From Bacillota bacterium (GTDB lineage Bacteria; Bacillota; Clostridia; Peptostreptococcales; Anaerovoracaceae), in assembly GCA_016286935.1 (NCBI GenBank), contig JAEEUO010000066.1:1-6727 (forward strand): a DNA stretch of 6,727 nt, read 5' to 3'. Below are positions 5,071-6,727 of this stretch, one piece after another; within the stretch, counting starts at the first letter, position 1; each line of letters begins with the position of its first letter. The notes beneath the pieces are model-generated. The model saw nothing but the letters and a program-made list of their open reading frames with translations. It did not search any database and was not told where the DNA came from. The translations under genes were made by a program, and so were the position numbers.

Positions 5071-6727
5071 ATGGGCCTGTTCGGAAAGAAAAAAGACACC
5101 GAAAAAGAAAAAGAGAAACGAAACGCGAAGCGCGAGGCCGAAGAGGCTGCCGCCGCCGTAGCCGAAAAGCGGGCGGAGGAGGGCGCGGGCGGCGGCGAAG
5201 CCGCCGAGGGCGCCGAAGGCGCCGCTTCTCCGGAACCGGAGAAGCCCGCGCCGATCCCCGCGGAGACGTTCTCGAAGCGCATCGCCGGCGTATTCGGCAG
5301 GATGTACCTTCTGGTCATCTCGATCAACCTCCCGGCGAACGTCTGCCAGATCGAATCCGGCGAACGGATGCTGTTCGGGAAGGAACTGCCGGTCCGCATG
5401 TACTACTCGGACTTCCTCCAGCGGATCGACGCGAACATCGCGCCGTTCGACAGGGACGCGTTCCACAACACCTTCGACGCGGAGAATCTGATGAAGGCTC
5501 TCGCGGGCGACGAACAGCGCGCCGCGGGCGTGTATTCCGTCGGAACGGAGGAGGAGATCAACAACTACGAGGCGGCGCTCCACTTCTGGGAGCTCCGCGC
5601 CGACGTGATCCCCGGCGGCAACCCGCCCGGATCGCGCGCGATCCTCTACGTCCGCGAGATGGACCGCCGTCCCGTGAAGGAACAGCTCACGATCGACGAG
5701 AGCGACGAAGACGCCGTCCGCCGCAAGGAATGGAACGACGTCCGGATGGCGACGCTCCTCGGCACGAAAGAGCCGCTCTTCTTCGAATACGACGTGAAGG
5801 CCGACGTCATGCACATCCACGCGAAGAGCGCCGACGCCGTTCCCGAGGAGATCCTGAACTACCGGAAGAACCTCGAGAGCCGTTCGGACTGGACCGTGTT
5901 CCATACCGACATCGGGCTCCTGCGCAAGACGCTCGAGAAGGCGATCAACGGCGAGGAGGCCACCGCCGACATCCGCTACCGCGCGGACGCGGGAAAGGGC
6001 GCGAAGTTCCATATCCACAGATTCACCGCGAGTCCCGCGTCGAAGGAGGTCCCCGCCGACTGGGTCGTCGGCGCGCTGATCGACACCGACGAAGAGGTCC
6101 GTACGGCGACCCGCCGCCGCGAGATCACGAACCAGATCAACCGCATCGTCGGCGAGACGTACGAACAGATCTACGAGATCGACCTCGACAAGGACACGAT
6201 CTGCCGCGTCGAACGCGACGAGGAATCGTTCGTCCGCGAGGACCAGGCGTTCTCGTTCTCCCGCACCGTGCGCGAGATGATCGATACCAAGGCCGTCCAC
6301 CCCGACTCCGCCCAGGTCTACGAGAACATCCTGAAGAGCGGGTTCCTCGAAAAGCGCACGATGGCCGCGAACTACGACACCGACGTCCGGCTGCGCAAGA
6401 ACACCATGACCGATTACACATGGTACTCGCTGACGATCGCGAAGATCGCGGGGAACCGCTACCTGATGTTCCTCCACGACGCCAGCGAGATCCAGGCCAT
6501 GCGCCAGAAGAGCGCCGAGTACGCCGAAATGGGCCGCTTCTCGACGTACAGCCGCCGGATCCTCGAGTCCGTCGCGTCCCTGATCGAATTCCGTTCCCTC
6601 GAAACGGGTACCCACATCGAGCGCGTCGAGAGCATTACAAGGATCCTGCTCGAGTCCGTCGCGGAGCTCTGCCCCGAATACGAGATCGACAAGCGCTACA
6701 TCGACCTCTCCACCGAAGGCGCGACCC
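5071..6727 (+). CDS. Partial PAS-like/HD-GYP protein, probable cyclic di-GMP phosphodiesterase
   Basis: The first 552 residues of a gene cut by the right edge. It starts at the ATG at 5071 behind a weak purine-rich site (AAAGAGAGAG), 43 bp after the diguanylate cyclase and with no terminator between, so co-transcription is likely. The order is: a charged leader of Lys/Glu/Arg then Ala/Gly/Glu/Pro (1-62); three mixed alpha/beta stretches of PAS-like layout (about 70-196, 228-343, 355-475); a helical linker; and the opening of an HD-GYP domain from about 500. The HD-GYP call rests on SLIEFRSLETGTHIERVE (503-520), which carries the conserved E511-T-G-x-H515-x-x-R518. It is followed by the usual helix ending in YIDL (543-546). 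The window ends at T552, about where the L-H-D-x-G-K metal-binding motif should begin, so catalytic residues cannot be checked. No membrane helix or signal peptide is seen. HD-GYP proteins hydrolyse c-di-GMP to pGpG or GMP; this activity is inferred. The PAS-like assignments are tentative. Confidence 0.8.
   Translation, partial: MGLFGKKKDTEKEKEKRNAKREAEEAAAAVAEKRAEEGAGGGEAAEGAEGAASPEPEKPAPIPAETFSKRIAGVFGRMYLLVISINLPANVCQIESGERMLFGKELPVRMYYSDFLQRIDANIAPFDRDAFHNTFDAENLMKALAGDEQRAAGVYSVGTEEEINNYEAALHFWELRADVIPGGNPPGSRAILYVREMDRRPVKEQLTIDESDEDAVRRKEWNDVRMATLLGTKEPLFFEYDVKADVMHIHAKSADAVPEEILNYRKNLESRSDWTVFHTDIGLLRKTLEKAINGEEATADIRYRADAGKGAKFHIHRFTASPASKEVPADWVVGALIDTDEEVRTATRRREITNQINRIVGETYEQIYEIDLDKDTICRVERDEESFVREDQAFSFSRTVREMIDTKAVHPDSAQVYENILKSGFLEKRTMAANYDTDVRLRKNTMTDYTWYSLTIAKIAGNRYLMFLHDASEIQAMRQKSAEYAEMGRFSTYSRRILESVASLIEFRSLETGTHIERVESITRILLESVAELCPEYEIDKRYIDLSTEGAT
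5190..5245 (+). repeat. Three adjacent perfect inverted repeats inside the HD-GYP gene
   Basis: Three hairpins lie side by side in the part coding for the Ala/Gly/Glu/Pro leader. They are CGGCGGC-GAA-GCCGCCG (5190-5206), GGCGCC-GAA-GGCGCC (5209-5223) and a 10-bp stem, GCTTCTCCGG with CCGGAGAAGC, around AA (5224-5245). No T-run follows, so they are not an intrinsic terminator. They may come from the biased GC-rich codons of the linker, but the 10-bp perfect stem is longer than that alone would suggest. Confidence 0.5.

Noticed and set aside
4867..6615. A 582-residue minus-strand open frame
   Set aside because: It is antisense to the GGDEF and HD-GYP genes, both supported by conserved motifs. 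The long open length follows from few stop codons in GC-rich reverse frames.

Overview
The window is a GC-rich, densely coding bacterial chromosome segment. It contains five genes I can place with confidence and one partial gene at the left edge whose product I do not recognise. Strong Shine-Dalgarno sites (AGGAGG types), TTG start codons, sigma-70-type promoters, a soluble-type DAG kinase and a stand-alone diguanylate cyclase with a four-helix-like sensor would fit a GC-rich Bacillota/Clostridia lineage. That placement is inference from gene style only; no marker gene fixes the taxon.

The left two thirds is a minus-strand transcription unit, read from about 3480 down to about 310: a DUF2804-family protein (2398-3438), phosphatidate cytidylyltransferase CdsA (1443-2354) and a DagK/YegS/BmrU-type lipid kinase (384-1424). 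It ends at a clear intrinsic terminator (310-347). CdsA turns phosphatidate into CDP-diacylglycerol, and the kinase family can regenerate phosphatidate from diacylglycerol. The unit therefore looks like a phospholipid precursor operon headed by a gene of unknown function. Immediately past the terminator, an extended -10 promoter drives a TTG-initiated minus-strand gene that leaves the window at position 1.

The right third is a plus-strand unit divergent from the lipid operon across a 224-bp intergenic region that holds promoters for both sides. It encodes a membrane-anchored GGDEF diguanylate cyclase with intact active and inhibitory sites (3663-5027). After 43 bp comes a soluble multi-domain protein (5071 to the right edge) with PAS-like regions and the first part of an HD-GYP domain. 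The window cuts off just before the expected HD residues. The pair looks like a synthase/hydrolase module for cyclic di-GMP, with an extracytoplasmic sensor on one protein and cytoplasmic sensory domains on the other.

No tRNA, rRNA, insertion sequence, CRISPR array or phage gene was seen. Very long open frames antisense to the real genes are by-products of the GC-rich codon use.
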